This document shows positions 18,552 through 28,600 of a stretch of DNA of 64,000 nucleotides, piece by piece. The notes beneath the pieces were generated by a model, which had not been told where the DNA came from, searched no databases, and worked only from the letters and a program-made list of their open reading frames with translations. Positions within the stretch are counted from its first letter, which is position 1; the number at the start of each line of letters is the position of its first letter. This DNA comes from Gammaproteobacteria bacterium (lineage in GTDB: Bacteria > Pseudomonadota > Gammaproteobacteria > Thiohalomonadales > Thiohalomonadaceae), in contig QKED01000094.1 in NCBI GenBank assembly GCA_003252455.1, positions 39,773-103,772 of the forward strand. Reading direction: 5' to 3'. A program made the translations under genes and the position numbers.

Positions 18552-19544
18552 CTACTTCTCCCGTGTCAGTACATAGTGTGCCAAGCCGCGCAGCTGTAGC
18601 GTCGCCTCGCTAGAGGGGAAGTGCTCAAGCGCCTCGACCGCCGCGGCGACGAGGGTTTGGGCCATTTGCCGTGCCCGCTCGAAGGCGCCACACTCATGCA
18701 GCAGCGCGGTGACGCGTTCGAGCGCGGCGATGCGCGCCTCTGTATCGTCGTTGAACGCCTCCAACAACCAGGCCCGGTCGGTAGCGCCGCAGTTCTCCAA
18801 GGCGTAGATCAACGGCAGTGTCATACGCTTCTCACGCCAATCACACCCCTGCTCCTTACCCATCTTGTCACGCGAACCGAGGTAGTCGAGGAGGTCATCG
18901 GTCACCTGATAGGCCAGGCCGAGGTTCTGCCCATAGGCGCGCGCGGCCTCACACTGCGCCGTCGGGGCACCGACGAAGAGGGGGCCACTCTCACAGGCCG
19001 CACGAATCAGCATCGCCGTCTTCCCTTCGAGCACCTTGAAGTAATAGGCCTCCGACGGATTGGTATCGCTCTCGTTTTCGAGCTGCAGATACTCCCCCTC
19101 GACCATCCCCTGCACCGCCTGACAGACACGCTCGATACAGTGAATCCCCCCTTGTACCCCCGCGAGATAGAGGGCACGCGAGTGGAGAAAATCACCGGCG
19201 AGGATCACCATATGGTTACCCCAACGCTCGTTGGCACTCACCTTGCCTCTGCGCAGACTGGCGTGGTCGATCACATCGTCGTGCAGCAGACTGGCGGCGT
19301 GCAGATACTCGAAGGCGATGGCGAAGCGGGGAAACTTTACATGCGGCTCGCCCGGAGCGGTGCACGCCTGGGCGAAAAGGACACTCAACAGCGGACGCAG
19401 GCGCTTGCCACCATTGAAGATCGCATAGTCCACCACCTGCTTTAGCAGCGGGCTATCGATACAGCGCAAATCATCGTGCATCAGCTGGTCGATCTCTCCC
19501 GCTTGTGCACGAAATTGGCTTAAGAGTTCATCGTTGTTTGTCAT
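18552..19544 (-). CDS. Long-chain polyprenyl diphosphate synthase (IspB-like)
   Basis: About 330 residues from the chosen start. An all-trans prenyltransferase with GGKRLRP (45-51), the first aspartate-rich motif DDVID (89-93) followed by SLRRGK, and a second motif DDLLD. The small residues before DDVID fit a long-chain product such as an octaprenyl tail; the exact length cannot be read. The frame is open upstream to 19685, but the ATG at 19544 gives the IspB-like N-terminus; the ATG at 19568 is an alternative and Shine-Dalgarno signals are weak at both. First gene of the prenyl synthase-menI-menF-menD-menB-reductase-hemJ operon; it supplies the MenA prenyl donor. Confidence 0.9.
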   Translation of the reverse strand: MTNNDELLSQFRAQAGEIDQLMHDDLRCIDSPLLKQVVDYAIFNGGKRLRPLLSVLFAQACTAPGEPHVKFPRFAIAFEYLHAASLLHDDVIDHASLRRGKVSANERWGNHMVILAGDFLHSRALYLAGVQGGIHCIERVCQAVQGMVEGEYLQLENESDTNPSEAYYFKVLEGKTAMLIRAACESGPLFVGAPTAQCEAARAYGQNLGLAYQVTDDLLDYLGSRDKMGKEQGCDWREKRMTLPLIYALENCGATDRAWLLEAFNDDTEARIAALERVTALLHECGAFERARQMAQTLVAAAVEALEHFPSSEATLQLRGLAHYVLTREK

Positions 19545-19639
19545 AGCTGTCACGTTTGTTATGTGCATGGTACTCTGCCGACAACGGCCTGCCACTCTAT
19601 TGTGAGTCGCCGTGTTATCCTGCGCCATCGACCCTATCT

Positions 19640-19657
19640 GTCCATGCGAATATGGAC
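19640..19657. promoter_or_regulatory. Inverted repeat in the men divergent region
   Basis: Six-base arms GTCCAT and ATGGAC separated by six bases, located between the two divergent men transcription units. The size suits an operator for a dimeric regulator. Function is inference. Confidence 0.3.
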
Positions 19658-19728
19658 GCCTGCTCCCTCTAACTATATTCGTCATCTACAGCCGACCATG
19701 GCTGTACTCGATCTCGGTTTCCCGAACA

Positions 19729-19756
19729 TTGCCCACGCTGGCGTCGCGCTTATACT
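19729..19756 (+). promoter_or_regulatory. Candidate sigma-70 promoter for menA
   Basis: TTGCCC (19729-19734) and TATACT (19751-19756) are separated by 16 bases; matches to consensus are four of six and five of six. The implied leader is about 100 bases. Confidence 0.4.
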
Positions 19757-19862
19757 CAACGAATACTCGATTGACGATTTTGCACAACGTAGAGCGCCAT
19801 GGCGTGCATCAGCGTCAAATACCCATTAAAACAACATCCACCCTGTAGGAGATACGTTGTCC

Positions 19863-20756
19863 ATGTCTGAACAACCAAAAGGATTCAAGATTTGGTTCAT
19901 GGCACTGCGCCCCAAAACCCTCACTGCGGCCTTTGCCCCCATGCTGATGGCCACCGCCATGGCGTGGAGTAACGAACAGGCGCAGATGTGGGTCGCCCTG
20001 GTCTGTCTGGTCACGGCCCTACTGCTGCAGATTGGGACTAACATCGCCAACGACTACTACGACTTTATCAAAGGGGCCGACAGTGCGGACCGCATCGGCC
20101 CGACCCGCGTCACCCAAGCCGGGCTACTCACGCCAGAGACTGTAAAAAAGGCCTTCATCGTCTGCTTTGTCCTCGCCGGTGTCGGCTGGTCGGTGCTCAC
20201 GCTGCATGCCGGCTGGGTAATGGCCCTGCTCGGCATACTCTCTATCTGGTCTGGCATCTACTACACGGCAGGCCGCAAGGCACTCGGTTATGTCGGCCTT
20301 GGTGACCTCTTCGTCTTCATCTTTTTCGGCCCGGTCGCGGTGACTGCGAGCTACTACGCCCTGACCCTGACCACCACACCCGTCGTGTGGCTGGCGGGGA
20401 TCGGCCCGGGCCTTCTCTCCGTGGCCATTCTCACGGTGAATAACCTGCGTGATATCGACAGTGACGCCCGCGTCGGTAAACGTACCCTCGCCGTGCGCCT
20501 GGGCCGGAACTTCGCGCGTGCGGAGTATTCGCTCGCCATCTTAGGGGCGGCCCTACTACCACTGCTCATCGTCGCGACACTCCCCGCTCCGACCTGGATC
20601 ATGCTCGCCACACTCGCCTGCGTGGCCGCCATCCCGATGCTCAGAGTGGTCAATACACAAGTGCAGGGTGAGGCCCTCAACCGCTGTCTCGCCCAGACCG
20701 GGGCGCTACTGCTCGTCTACAGCATGCTCTTCTCCCTCGGCTGGTGGCTGGGTTAG
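19863..20756 (+). CDS. menA: DHNA polyprenyltransferase
   Basis: 297 residues of a UbiA-superfamily integral membrane prenyltransferase with about eight hydrophobic helices. It joins DHNA to a polyprenyl diphosphate to give demethylmenaquinone. The first aspartate motif is N63-D64-x-x-D67 in NDYYDFIKGAD; the second lies in NLRDIDSDARVGKRT. LRPKTL near the N-terminus is typical of MenA. An AGGAG (19847-19851) sits eleven bases before the ATG at 19863 but only five before an in-frame TTG at 19857, so the TTG could be the true start (two more residues). It is divergent from the men operon and convergent with the GNAT-like gene, only 17 bases apart, with no clear terminator between. Confidence 0.95.
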   Translation: MSEQPKGFKIWFMALRPKTLTAAFAPMLMATAMAWSNEQAQMWVALVCLVTALLLQIGTNIANDYYDFIKGADSADRIGPTRVTQAGLLTPETVKKAFIVCFVLAGVGWSVLTLHAGWVMALLGILSIWSGIYYTAGRKALGYVGLGDLFVFIFFGPVAVTASYYALTLTTTPVVWLAGIGPGLLSVAILTVNNLRDIDSDARVGKRTLAVRLGRNFARAEYSLAILGAALLPLLIVATLPAPTWIMLATLACVAAIPMLRVVNTQVQGEALNRCLAQTGALLLVYSMLFSLGWWLG

Positions 20757-20773
20757 TCGAATTCACCGCGCCA

Positions 20774-21883
20774 TCAGTATTCGAGCGAGTCAAACTGCCG
20801 CTCCAAGAGGTGGATGAAGAGCTTGCGCAGTAGGCGCAGGAGCGGGTGATAGAAGGCGACCTGATAGCGCGTCGAGTGCAGGGAGCAGCCGATGCGCTTT
20901 TTGAAGGTGTAGCTAGTCATGCCGAAGTCGATCCGCGCACAGCCACTCTGCAGGGCGTACTCGACCGCCGCATAGATCAGATTGAAATAGGCATGGCTCG
21001 GGTTCGAGAGCTGGTAGTCGAGGCCGACGCTCTTGAAGTACAAGGTCGACCCACCCCGCATGACCAGACAATAGGCGATCAGCCGCCCATCGACACGTAT
21101 CACTATCGCCTTGGCCTGCAGACAGGGAAACTGACCCAACTGCGCGAAGAACGCCTGCCCAATCTCCACCGGCGTGGGGATATAGTCACCCTGCTCCTGC
21201 TTCTTTCGATTGGTGGTCTTGTACAGCGCATAGAGTTCGTCACTGATCGCCTCGGGGTCGGGGCAGACCTCCACCACCGCGCGATGCTCGGCCAGCAGCT
21301 TCTGGTCTGCCCTTAGCTTACGCCGCTTCTTGCTCGGCAGCGCCTCGACAAAGGCGTTGAAATCCCCTTGCGTCAACGCCAATCGGGTGTTCGGCAGGAA
21401 GTCGAGTGTGGAGAAGCGCGCGTCCAACTCGCCATCCGCCCCGAGCGTATCCTGCTTCACACAGAGAAAGTGCCACTTCAACTCCTGTCGACAGTAGTCG
21501 GAGACGAGGCCGATCATCTGCGACCGCTCCAATGTTGTAATCTCCGGCCGGGTCAGCAGGCCAGAGTAGTTGGCCATCGGCACCTCAAGGAAACCGACCT
21601 GCAGCTCAGGGAAGAGCCTCTGTAAGAGTGCAGAGCGGTCGATCAACTTGACCAACGGCTGCCACAGATAGCGGTAGGCCTTGAGGCGGCGCATGGCGAA
21701 CAGCATGGCCACACCGACCAGGCTCTGCTGTCGGTAGACGCCGAGGAGGATGAGCCCGGCCTCGTCCGAGGTCGTGGCATCGAGCAGTCGCGCCCAGCAG
21801 AGCGCCGACTCGGCGTCGATGAACTCCGAGGAGCACTCGCTCAGCGCTCGGGACTCCTCGGTTAAGGGCTTAAGCTCAAACAT
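20774..21883 (-). CDS. GNAT-like / FemAB-like acyltransferase family protein
   Basis: 369 residues with the look of a double-GNAT (Acetyltransf_6, BioF2-like or peptidoglycan-recognition-type) protein. A C-terminal acyl-CoA/aminoacyl-transferase-like half includes AIVIRVDGRLIAYCL, a YFKSVGLDY strand and AYFNLIYAAVEYAL, then IDFGMTSYTFKKRIG. No substrate can be assigned. It overlaps the GH3 gene by eight bases and ends the menC-menE-GH3-GNAT run, so it is probably co-expressed with two menaquinone enzymes. The basic C-terminal tail, rich in Leu/Arg, could bind membrane. Transfer of an acyl or aminoacyl group made by its GH3 partner is a guess. Confidence 0.7.
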   Translation of the reverse strand: MFELKPLTEESRALSECSSEFIDAESALCWARLLDATTSDEAGLILLGVYRQQSLVGVAMLFAMRRLKAYRYLWQPLVKLIDRSALLQRLFPELQVGFLEVPMANYSGLLTRPEITTLERSQMIGLVSDYCRQELKWHFLCVKQDTLGADGELDARFSTLDFLPNTRLALTQGDFNAFVEALPSKKRRKLRADQKLLAEHRAVVEVCPDPEAISDELYALYKTTNRKKQEQGDYIPTPVEIGQAFFAQLGQFPCLQAKAIVIRVDGRLIAYCLVMRGGSTLYFKSVGLDYQLSNPSHAYFNLIYAAVEYALQSGCARIDFGMTSYTFKKRIGCSLHSTRYQVAFYHPLLRLLRKLFIHLLERQFDSLEY

Positions 21884-23432
21884 CGTGCTGCTGGATTTCC
21901 GTCAGAAGGTCGAGGAAGGGCTGCGTCTCCAGCCAGATGCGTGGCACCTTGCCTTCGAGCTTATTATGCTTGATCAACCAGGCATCGAAGCTACCCGGCG
22001 GGGCGATGTAGAGTGCCGGGCGTTCGAGCACCCCGGTACGGTAGGCGGCCGCGTAGTTGAGATTCTGCTGACAGAGGTTCTCCTCCAGCGCGGCGACGAA
22101 GGCGGCCTGCTGCTCGGTGGTCGGCAGCTGGGTGAACTCGATGAGGTAGTGGTAGCGATTGCGCTCGCCGATCTGGGTGGCGGAGCGTGGATTGAGCGCA
22201 TACTCGGTAATCGCCACGCCGCAACGCGCGGCGGCAGCGTTCAGTGCCTGATTCACGTCGGCCTCCAGCAGCCGCTCGCCGACGATGCCGATACTCTGTG
22301 CCGTGCGCCCGCTGATCAGCAGACGTGGCGGTTGCAGGTCGACGAAGCGCACCAGGTCGCCGAGAACATAGCGCCACAGGCCCGCCGCCGTGGAGATGAC
22401 CAGGGCATAGTCGACATCGGTCTCCACCGTATCGATCCAGAGCACCTGCGGGTTCGCCTTGCCCAGCTCGGTGACCGGGATGAATTCGTAGAAGATCTGG
22501 TTGTCACAGACCAACCGCAGCCCCTCACCCGGCCCCCGATCCGCAATGCCGAAGAAGCCTTCGCAGGAGGGATAGATCTCACGCAGGTCGCAATCACTGC
22601 CCGCGAGCAGCCGCTCGAACTGCTGTTGGTAGGGCTTCATCGAGGTCCCGGCATGCACGATCAGGTCGACCCGCGGCAGCGCTTCTTTGAGCAAAAACGC
22701 CCCGCTCCGCCCCTGCTGTTGCTGCACGTATTGGAACAGGTTCAGAAGATGCAGCGGGGTGCCACTAACGGCGCGCACGTTCTGCTGCCACACCCTGGTC
22801 GCCAGGCCTTTCAACTTGGCGTGCATCTCCGGGAGTTCATGCAGGTCACGGATGTCGACGTAGAACGGCCTGACCCAGGGCGGCATCGCCTTGCCGAGCA
22901 GCAGGGCGGTCATGAACGAGGCGTAGACCCCATCGGCCAACGCCCTGATCGGCGTGAAGGCGCTGGTCATCGCCCCTTTACCGGCGAGCAGGTGACTCTT
23001 CGGGTAGTTCACCAGGTGGTGGCAAAACATGTCGTAGCTGCCGCGCTTGTGCGAGCGCACGATCGCCCACGAGACCGGTATGTTCTTCGTCTGCTGCACC
23101 TTATCCGCATCGGCCCGGGTCAGTTGGCCGGTACCTGTAGTGGTGGCGAAGAAGGGGATCTTTCCCGGCCATGTGACGTTGTCGAGGATGGGGAAATCGG
23201 CCCGCCAATACTCCTCCCAGTGGTCGTCGTAGGTGCGCAGCGGCACGCGCTGCTGATACGCCTCGACACCCTGAATATGGGCGAAATCGTGGTCGCGCCC
23301 AAAGCGCGTGGCGCGGGCCTGCTTGAGCAGATAGGCGAGCTGTTTGCGCTGGACATCGGCGGGCCGCTGACGCGCGAGCTGGCGCAGGCGAAAGCGTGCG
23401 TAGAGACGCACTAGCGGCGTAATGTCGATCAT
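21876..23432 (-). CDS. GH3 family acyl-acid amido synthetase
   Basis: 518 residues. It belongs to the GH3 (auxin-responsive) branch of adenylating enzymes, which activate a carboxylate with ATP and usually join it to an amino acid. Three ATP motifs are recognisable: TTTGTGQL (97-104, an unusual phosphate-binding loop), YPSCEGFFG (277-285) and LWRYVLGDLVRF (342-353). The ATG at 23432 overlaps the menE TGA in an ATGA, with GGGAGA upstream, so a longer open frame to 23531 is not the start. Its 3' end overlaps the GNAT-like gene. Plant PBS3, another GH3, conjugates glutamate to isochorismate, which MenF makes here; a related substrate is possible but unproven. Confidence 0.85.
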   Translation of the reverse strand: MIDITPLVRLYARFRLRQLARQRPADVQRKQLAYLLKQARATRFGRDHDFAHIQGVEAYQQRVPLRTYDDHWEEYWRADFPILDNVTWPGKIPFFATTTGTGQLTRADADKVQQTKNIPVSWAIVRSHKRGSYDMFCHHLVNYPKSHLLAGKGAMTSAFTPIRALADGVYASFMTALLLGKAMPPWVRPFYVDIRDLHELPEMHAKLKGLATRVWQQNVRAVSGTPLHLLNLFQYVQQQQGRSGAFLLKEALPRVDLIVHAGTSMKPYQQQFERLLAGSDCDLREIYPSCEGFFGIADRGPGEGLRLVCDNQIFYEFIPVTELGKANPQVLWIDTVETDVDYALVISTAAGLWRYVLGDLVRFVDLQPPRLLISGRTAQSIGIVGERLLEADVNQALNAAAARCGVAITEYALNPRSATQIGERNRYHYLIEFTQLPTTEQQAAFVAALEENLCQQNLNYAAAYRTGVLERPALYIAPPGSFDAWLIKHNKLEGKVPRIWLETQPFLDLLTEIQQHDV

Positions 23433-24529
23433 CCTCGGCTCTCCCTCAACCGCTCTGTCGCGGCCCGTCGCTGAATCTTGCCGCTCCCCGTGCGGGGTAG
23501 ATGGCGCATGAAATAGACCGCTTTTGGACACTCATAGACGGTGCAGTACGCGGCCAACTGTGCCAACAAGGCCTCACCACCGCCCTCATCCTCGCCCTCG
23601 ACGATCAGCACAATCCGCTCTCCCAGGCGCTCGTCCACCAAAGAGGTGACAATAAACTCCCGCTCGGCCAGCAGGGGCACGCCGGCGGCAGAGAATTTGC
23701 GCTCAAGCGCCTCAGGATGGCTCTTCAATCCACCCGAATTGATGACATTGTCGAAGCGGCCAAGCCACTCGAACTGTCGGCTATTCACGAGCCGCACCAC
23801 GTCGTTGGTCAACAACCGCTCCACGCCCAGATGGGGGGCGTCGATGATCAGACGACCCTGACCGTCGACAGTGATCGCCACCCCGTCGAGTGCCGCGTAG
23901 TAGGCCTCGGGGTCGGGCTGCAGACGGCGCAGGGCGACATGGCTCAGAGTCTCGGTCATCCCATAGCTCTGGTAGACCCGGCACGGCAACTGCCGAACAC
24001 GCTCATGCACGGCGGGCGTCAATGCTGCCCCGCCCAACAGAAGGTTGTCGATACACGCCAACCCCTGCACACCCTCCCCCTCTTCATTGAGTAAGCGAAA
24101 CAGCTGTGTCGGCACCAACGCGGCAAAGGCCATCTGCGGCAGGTCGTGCAAGGTCAACCCCTGCGGTGCGCGCGTGAAGAGGTTCAGACCCAACTCCCAG
24201 GCACGCACGAGCATCATCTGCCCAGCAATGTGGTCTGCGGGCAGGCAGAGGAGCGCGCGGTCGCCTGACTGCAGATGGAAGAACCGTCCGGTCATGCGCG
24301 CGGAGGCGCGCATCGCCGCCTTGCTCACCCGGATGGGCTTGGCCCTCCCAGTGGTACCCGAGGTCTCGACCACGATCGCCTCTGCCGGGTCCATCCAGTC
24401 GAGCATGAAGCGGTGGAGCACGCGCTCCCAAGCGGGTGTCTCAGCGGACGCCAGCACCTGCGCGCAGCGCTCGGCGAGTTCGGGCGGAGTATACCAGCGG
24501 TCGGCCAAACAGAGGGGTTGTTTAAACAT
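23429..24529 (-). CDS. menE: o-Succinylbenzoate-CoA ligase, short form
   Basis: 366 residues of the acyl-adenylate ligase superfamily; it converts o-succinylbenzoate to its CoA ester for MenB. Motifs present are VETSGTTGRAKP (54-65, phosphate loop), YGMTETLSHVALR near 195, WLGRFDNVINSGG near 260, and PRTGSGK with the C-terminal lysine K351. Compared with the roughly 450-residue E. coli enzyme, the N-terminal subdomain is much reduced, with only about 50 residues before the phosphate loop. Short MenE forms occur in other bacteria, and all catalytic motifs are intact, so this is not a broken gene. It overlaps menC by eight bases and GH3 by four. Confidence 0.92.
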   Translation of the reverse strand: MFKQPLCLADRWYTPPELAERCAQVLASAETPAWERVLHRFMLDWMDPAEAIVVETSGTTGRAKPIRVSKAAMRASARMTGRFFHLQSGDRALLCLPADHIAGQMMLVRAWELGLNLFTRAPQGLTLHDLPQMAFAALVPTQLFRLLNEEGEGVQGLACIDNLLLGGAALTPAVHERVRQLPCRVYQSYGMTETLSHVALRRLQPDPEAYYAALDGVAITVDGQGRLIIDAPHLGVERLLTNDVVRLVNSRQFEWLGRFDNVINSGGLKSHPEALERKFSAAGVPLLAEREFIVTSLVDERLGERIVLIVEGEDEGGGEALLAQLAAYCTVYECPKAVYFMRHLPRTGSGKIQRRAATERLRESRG

Positions 24530-25583
24530 CCGCGTAAAACCGCCCGTAGTCGCTAGGGTCGAATGTCAGGTCGTAGTAGAGCCGCCCCTGGCGAATCGAG
24601 AGTGGCGTCGGGAGGTTGTTAGTATACAGGAGGCCCGTCCCCAGCCCTTGCGGCATCGGGTTGCCCAATCCGGCACACCACTGTGCAAGGAGATTCAGGC
24701 CGAGATTCGACTCCAGCGCCGAGGTGACCCACCAACCGATACCGCGCGCCTCGGCGAGTGCGATCCACTCTTCGGCCTCGGCAAAACCTCCGAGCAGGCT
24801 CGGCTTGAGGATTAGATAGTGCGGTTTGACCTGCTCCAACAGCGCGACGCGATCGCCTGGCGCATGCACGCCGATCAGCTCCTCGTCCAAGGCGATCGGC
24901 AGCGGGCTCGCGGCCACCAAGTGCGCCATCGACTCGTACTGACCGGGTGCGATGGGCTGTTCGATGGAGTGCAGTTCGAGGGCCGCCAAGCGCTGCAACT
25001 TCTCCAGCGCCTCGTCGACACGGAAGGCCCCGTTGGCATCGACCCGCAGCTCGACCTCACTAGCGCCGTACTCACGCCGGATCTCGCTCAGCAGGCGCAA
25101 CTCCTCCTCGAAATCGAGCGCGCCGATCTTCAACTTGATGCAGCGATAGCCCTCATCGAGCTTGCGGCGGATCTGCGCCTGCATCGAACGTCTGTCGGCC
25201 ATCCAGATCAACCCGTTGATCGCGATGCCTGCCCCCTCTTGGGTAAAGGGCGTGGAGAAGATCGGACCTTGCGGATGACGCAGAGCCAATCCAGCCTGCT
25301 CCACGGCAAAGCGCAACGCGGGAAACGCCGTTGGGATCGCCACCTCGGTGCTCTGCGCCGTCGCAATCGCGTTGCACACCTGGTCGAGCGCAGCGACGAG
25401 ATCACCCTGGCCGTCGGGACTCAAACCGGGGAGTAGACTGCACTCGCCGACGCCGTAGTGGCCACCCTCACTCATCAGCGCGAGGTAATAGCCGGGCTTG
25501 TCGGTCAAGGCCCCGCGCGAGGTCACGGCAGGCTGCTTGAAGTGCAGCGAGTAGGGCTTCCAGCTAGCGTTTAGGCCCAGCAT
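24522..25583 (-). CDS. menC: o-Succinylbenzoate synthase (enolase superfamily)
   Basis: 353 residues. It dehydrates SHCHC to o-succinylbenzoate. The catalytic lysines KLK (K150, K152), the three metal ligands D182 (VDANGAF), E208 (IEQPI) and D233 (LDEE), and the second-side lysine K260 (LILKPS) are all present in the right order. The gene begins 40 bases after the stop of giant A, with no visible terminator between, so it may be partly read from the giant's transcript; a promoter inside the 3' end of giant A is equally possible. The Shine-Dalgarno (GGCGGC) is weak. Confidence 0.95.
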   Translation of the reverse strand: MLGLNASWKPYSLHFKQPAVTSRGALTDKPGYYLALMSEGGHYGVGECSLLPGLSPDGQGDLVAALDQVCNAIATAQSTEVAIPTAFPALRFAVEQAGLALRHPQGPIFSTPFTQEGAGIAINGLIWMADRRSMQAQIRRKLDEGYRCIKLKIGALDFEEELRLLSEIRREYGASEVELRVDANGAFRVDEALEKLQRLAALELHSIEQPIAPGQYESMAHLVAASPLPIALDEELIGVHAPGDRVALLEQVKPHYLILKPSLLGGFAEAEEWIALAEARGIGWWVTSALESNLGLNLLAQWCAGLGNPMPQGLGTGLLYTNNLPTPLSIRQGRLYYDLTFDPSDYGRFYADV

Positions 25584-25623
25584 CTGCCGCCTTGCCCCGT
25601 GTAGTGGTCCATACCGCCGCCCC

Positions 25624-28600
25624 TCACAGCCGCGAGGCCAGGTAGTCGAAGGTGCTCTCGGCCATGGCGTCGAGCCCCAGCAGCGTGCACCACTCGCCGT
25701 ACTCCGCGTAGAGGTCGTCCAGCTCGGTGCTGCTGGCGCCGCCGCCCAGGTCGGTGAGCATCTCGCCCGCCAGCTTCTGGCTCAGGCTGCTCTGATAGCT
25801 GCTGGAGAGGGTGTCGATGTAGCCGTTGAGGGCGGTGATCTGCGCCTGCACCGCGCTGGTGGCGAAGGTGCCGTCGGAGGCGTCGGACCAGCTGTTCATC
25901 AGGCGGTTGAGCACCTCTTCGGGCGGGTTCTCCATCACCACGCCGCCGCTACTGCTGCCACGCCGACGGCTGCTGGTGACGCTCTCCAGTTTGGTCTGGT
26001 AGGCGCTCCAGGCGTCGACGAACTCGTCGTAGTCCGGCGTATCGGTGATGCCGATGGTGAAGAGGGTGCTCGACGTCAGGGCCGTGTCGGGGCCGCCGTC
26101 GCTCACCTCGATGGTGAGGCCGATGCTGCTGAACTGTTCGTAGTCGACCTCGGCACCGGCGGCGACGCGCAGCTCACCGCTGGTGCTGTCGAGTTCGAAC
26201 AGACCCGCCTCGTTACCGGCGGTGATGGTGTAGCTGAGGGTGCCGGTGGTGGTGTCGGCGTCGGTGGCGCCGAGGGTGGCGACCAGGGTACCCGCAGCGG
26301 CGTTCTCCACCACCTCGGCGCTGGTGGAATCGAGGGTCGGGGCGTTGTCGTTGAGGTCGTTCACCGTCAGGGTCAGGGCGACGCTGTCGTCGGGGCTGCT
26401 GCCCACCGTGCTGTCGTCGACCTGTACGGTGACGCTGTAGCTCGCCTGGCTCTCGCGGTCGAGGGAGGTCCCGGCACGCAGGTAGAGCACTCCGCCATCG
26501 AGCTGGAAGCGGGCGGCGTCAGTGCCTGCGAGGCTGACGCTGTTGCTGCCGAGCAGGTCGTCGACGATGCTGTAGTCGGCCACCGCGATGCGCACCGTGG
26601 TGTCGCTGTTCTCGTCGATGGCGAACAGCGTCTGCGTCAGGTCCAGGGTCGGGGCGTCGTTGACCTCGTCCACGCCGTCGTCGGCGACGCTGATGGTGAG
26701 GCTGCCGCTGTCGCTCAGCTCGCCGTCACTCAGGCTCACCACCAGCGTCTCGTCACCGAACCAGTTGCTGCTGGGGGTGTAGCTGAGGCTGGCGAGCTTG
26801 GTGGTGAGCTGGGCGACGCTGCCGCTGTAGCTCACCTCGGCGGCGCTGCTGCCGGCGAAGGAGAGCAGACCGTTGCTGACGCTCAGGGTGAGGGTCAGGC
26901 TGTCGCCATCCACATCGCTGACGGCGATGCCGCTGATGGCGAGGGTGGTGTCCTCGGTCATGGCGAGGCCGCTCGGCAGGCTGAGCACGGGGGCGTCGTT
27001 GACCGGATCGACCGTCACGGCGAGGCTCTTGGCCAGGGTCGAGTTGCCGTCGGAGAGGCTCAGACTGATGCTGGTGGCGCCGTTGAAGTCGGCCTCGGGC
27101 AGGAAGCTGAGGCTGTCGAGGAGCAGGTTGATCTCAGCCGCCGTGCCGCTCAGGGTGCGCTTGGCGGCGCTGCTCGCGCCGTCGTCGAGCAGGCCGTCGC
27201 TCGCCTCCAGCACCAAGGTAAGGCTGCTGGAGTCGACATCCGCCACGCTGAGGTCGGCGAGCGCGAGGCTCCCCTCCTCGTCGACGCGAAGGCCGCTCGG
27301 CAGACTGAAGGTGGGGGCGTCGTCGACGGCGGTCACGCTCACCGTCAGCGTGCGGGTGATGGCGACGTTGCCGTCGTCTTCGATGAGGGTGATGCTCGCC
27401 TCACCGCTGAACTCGCTGGCGGGGGTGAAGAGGATGCCGTCGAGCAGGGCGTCCATCTCGCTGAGGCTGCCGCTGCGGCTGATGGAGGTACCGCTCTCGC
27501 CGTCCCAGGTCAGCGTGCCGACGCTGGGATCGACGCTCAGGGTGAGGGTGTAGCTGCTGCTGTCCACATCGCTCAGGCTGATCGCACCGAGGGCGATGGG
27601 CGTCTCCTCCCAGGTGGTGAGGGCCTCAGTGCGGGTGATGGTCATGGCCGAGGCGCCGAACAGCACGGCACTCACCCCGGCACCCTCGCCCACGCGCACC
27701 AGGTCGAGGTCGCCGTCGCCGTCGAGGTCGCCGAGGGCCATACCGGCGTAGAAGGTGGTGGTGGCGCTCGCCTCCACCAGGGTCGTGGCCAGGGTGAAGC
27801 CCGCGGCACCGTCGTTGAGGTAGGTGTAGATCTGCCCGTCGTTGTAGCCGGTCGCCACCAGGTCGATGTCACCATCGCCGTCGAGGTCGCCGAGGACTAG
27901 GTCGCTGACCCCATGACCGACGCTGAACTCGCTGTGGCTGAACGAGGCACCGGCGTTGTTCAGACCGATGTCGATGGTGGTGGTGTCACTGCCGGCAGTG
28001 AGCATGTCGAGGTCGCCGTCACCGTCGAGGTCGGCGACCGCCAGGCTCGTCCCGTCACCCCCGGCGCCGATGGACTTACCATAGTCGAGCTGCCCGTTGC
28101 CGAGGCTCTTGAACACCGAGGCGTAGTCACCGAACTCACGCGTCCACCCGTCCAGCAGGCCGTCGGCGTTGAAGTCGGCCACCACCGAGCTGACGCTGCT
28201 GTTGCCGATACCGACGTTCTGCACCGCGCTCAGCTGCACCGCATTGGCGAAGCTGGCGCCACCCAGGTTGAGCCACACCTCGTTGCGCAGTAGGCCGCTG
28301 ACATAGATGTCGAGCAGGCCGTCACCGTTGAACTCGCCGATCACCACGTCGTAGGCGTACTGCGTGTCACCGTACTCGTCGAAGTGGACCAGGGATTGGC
28401 CGCTGTCGAGGAACACCCCCTCGCTGCCGCCCTGCGTGCCACCCTGGTTGATCCAGACGCGCATGTCGCCGTTGTCGCCGCTCACCGCGTCGAGGTCGCC
28501 GTCGTTGTCGAGGTCGCCCAGCGCGACGGTGCGGTCACTGCCGCCATCCAGCAGCTGGCCCGAGTCGACCAGGTTGCCGCTGCCGTCGTTGAGGTAGACG

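Larger units (their letters stand above)
19545..19862. other. Divergent promoter region between the men operon and menA
   Basis: 318 bases between divergent genes. It contains a candidate menA promoter (19729-19756) and an inverted repeat, GTCCAT-gcgaat-ATGGAC, at 19640-19657, which could bind a regulator of both directions. No convincing promoter was found for the leftward operon, although TATAGT on the minus strand (19677-19672) could be a -10. No gene is supported here. Confidence 0.55.

Noticed and set aside
19563..19848. Small plus-strand genes between the men units
   Set aside because: No ribosome site or family resemblance; the interval fits a divergent promoter region.
21876..23531. 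Upstream start at 23531 for the GH3 gene
   Set aside because: The ATG at 23432 forms an ATGA overlap with menE and has a GGGAGA ribosome site; the longer N-terminus overlaps menE by 100 bases.
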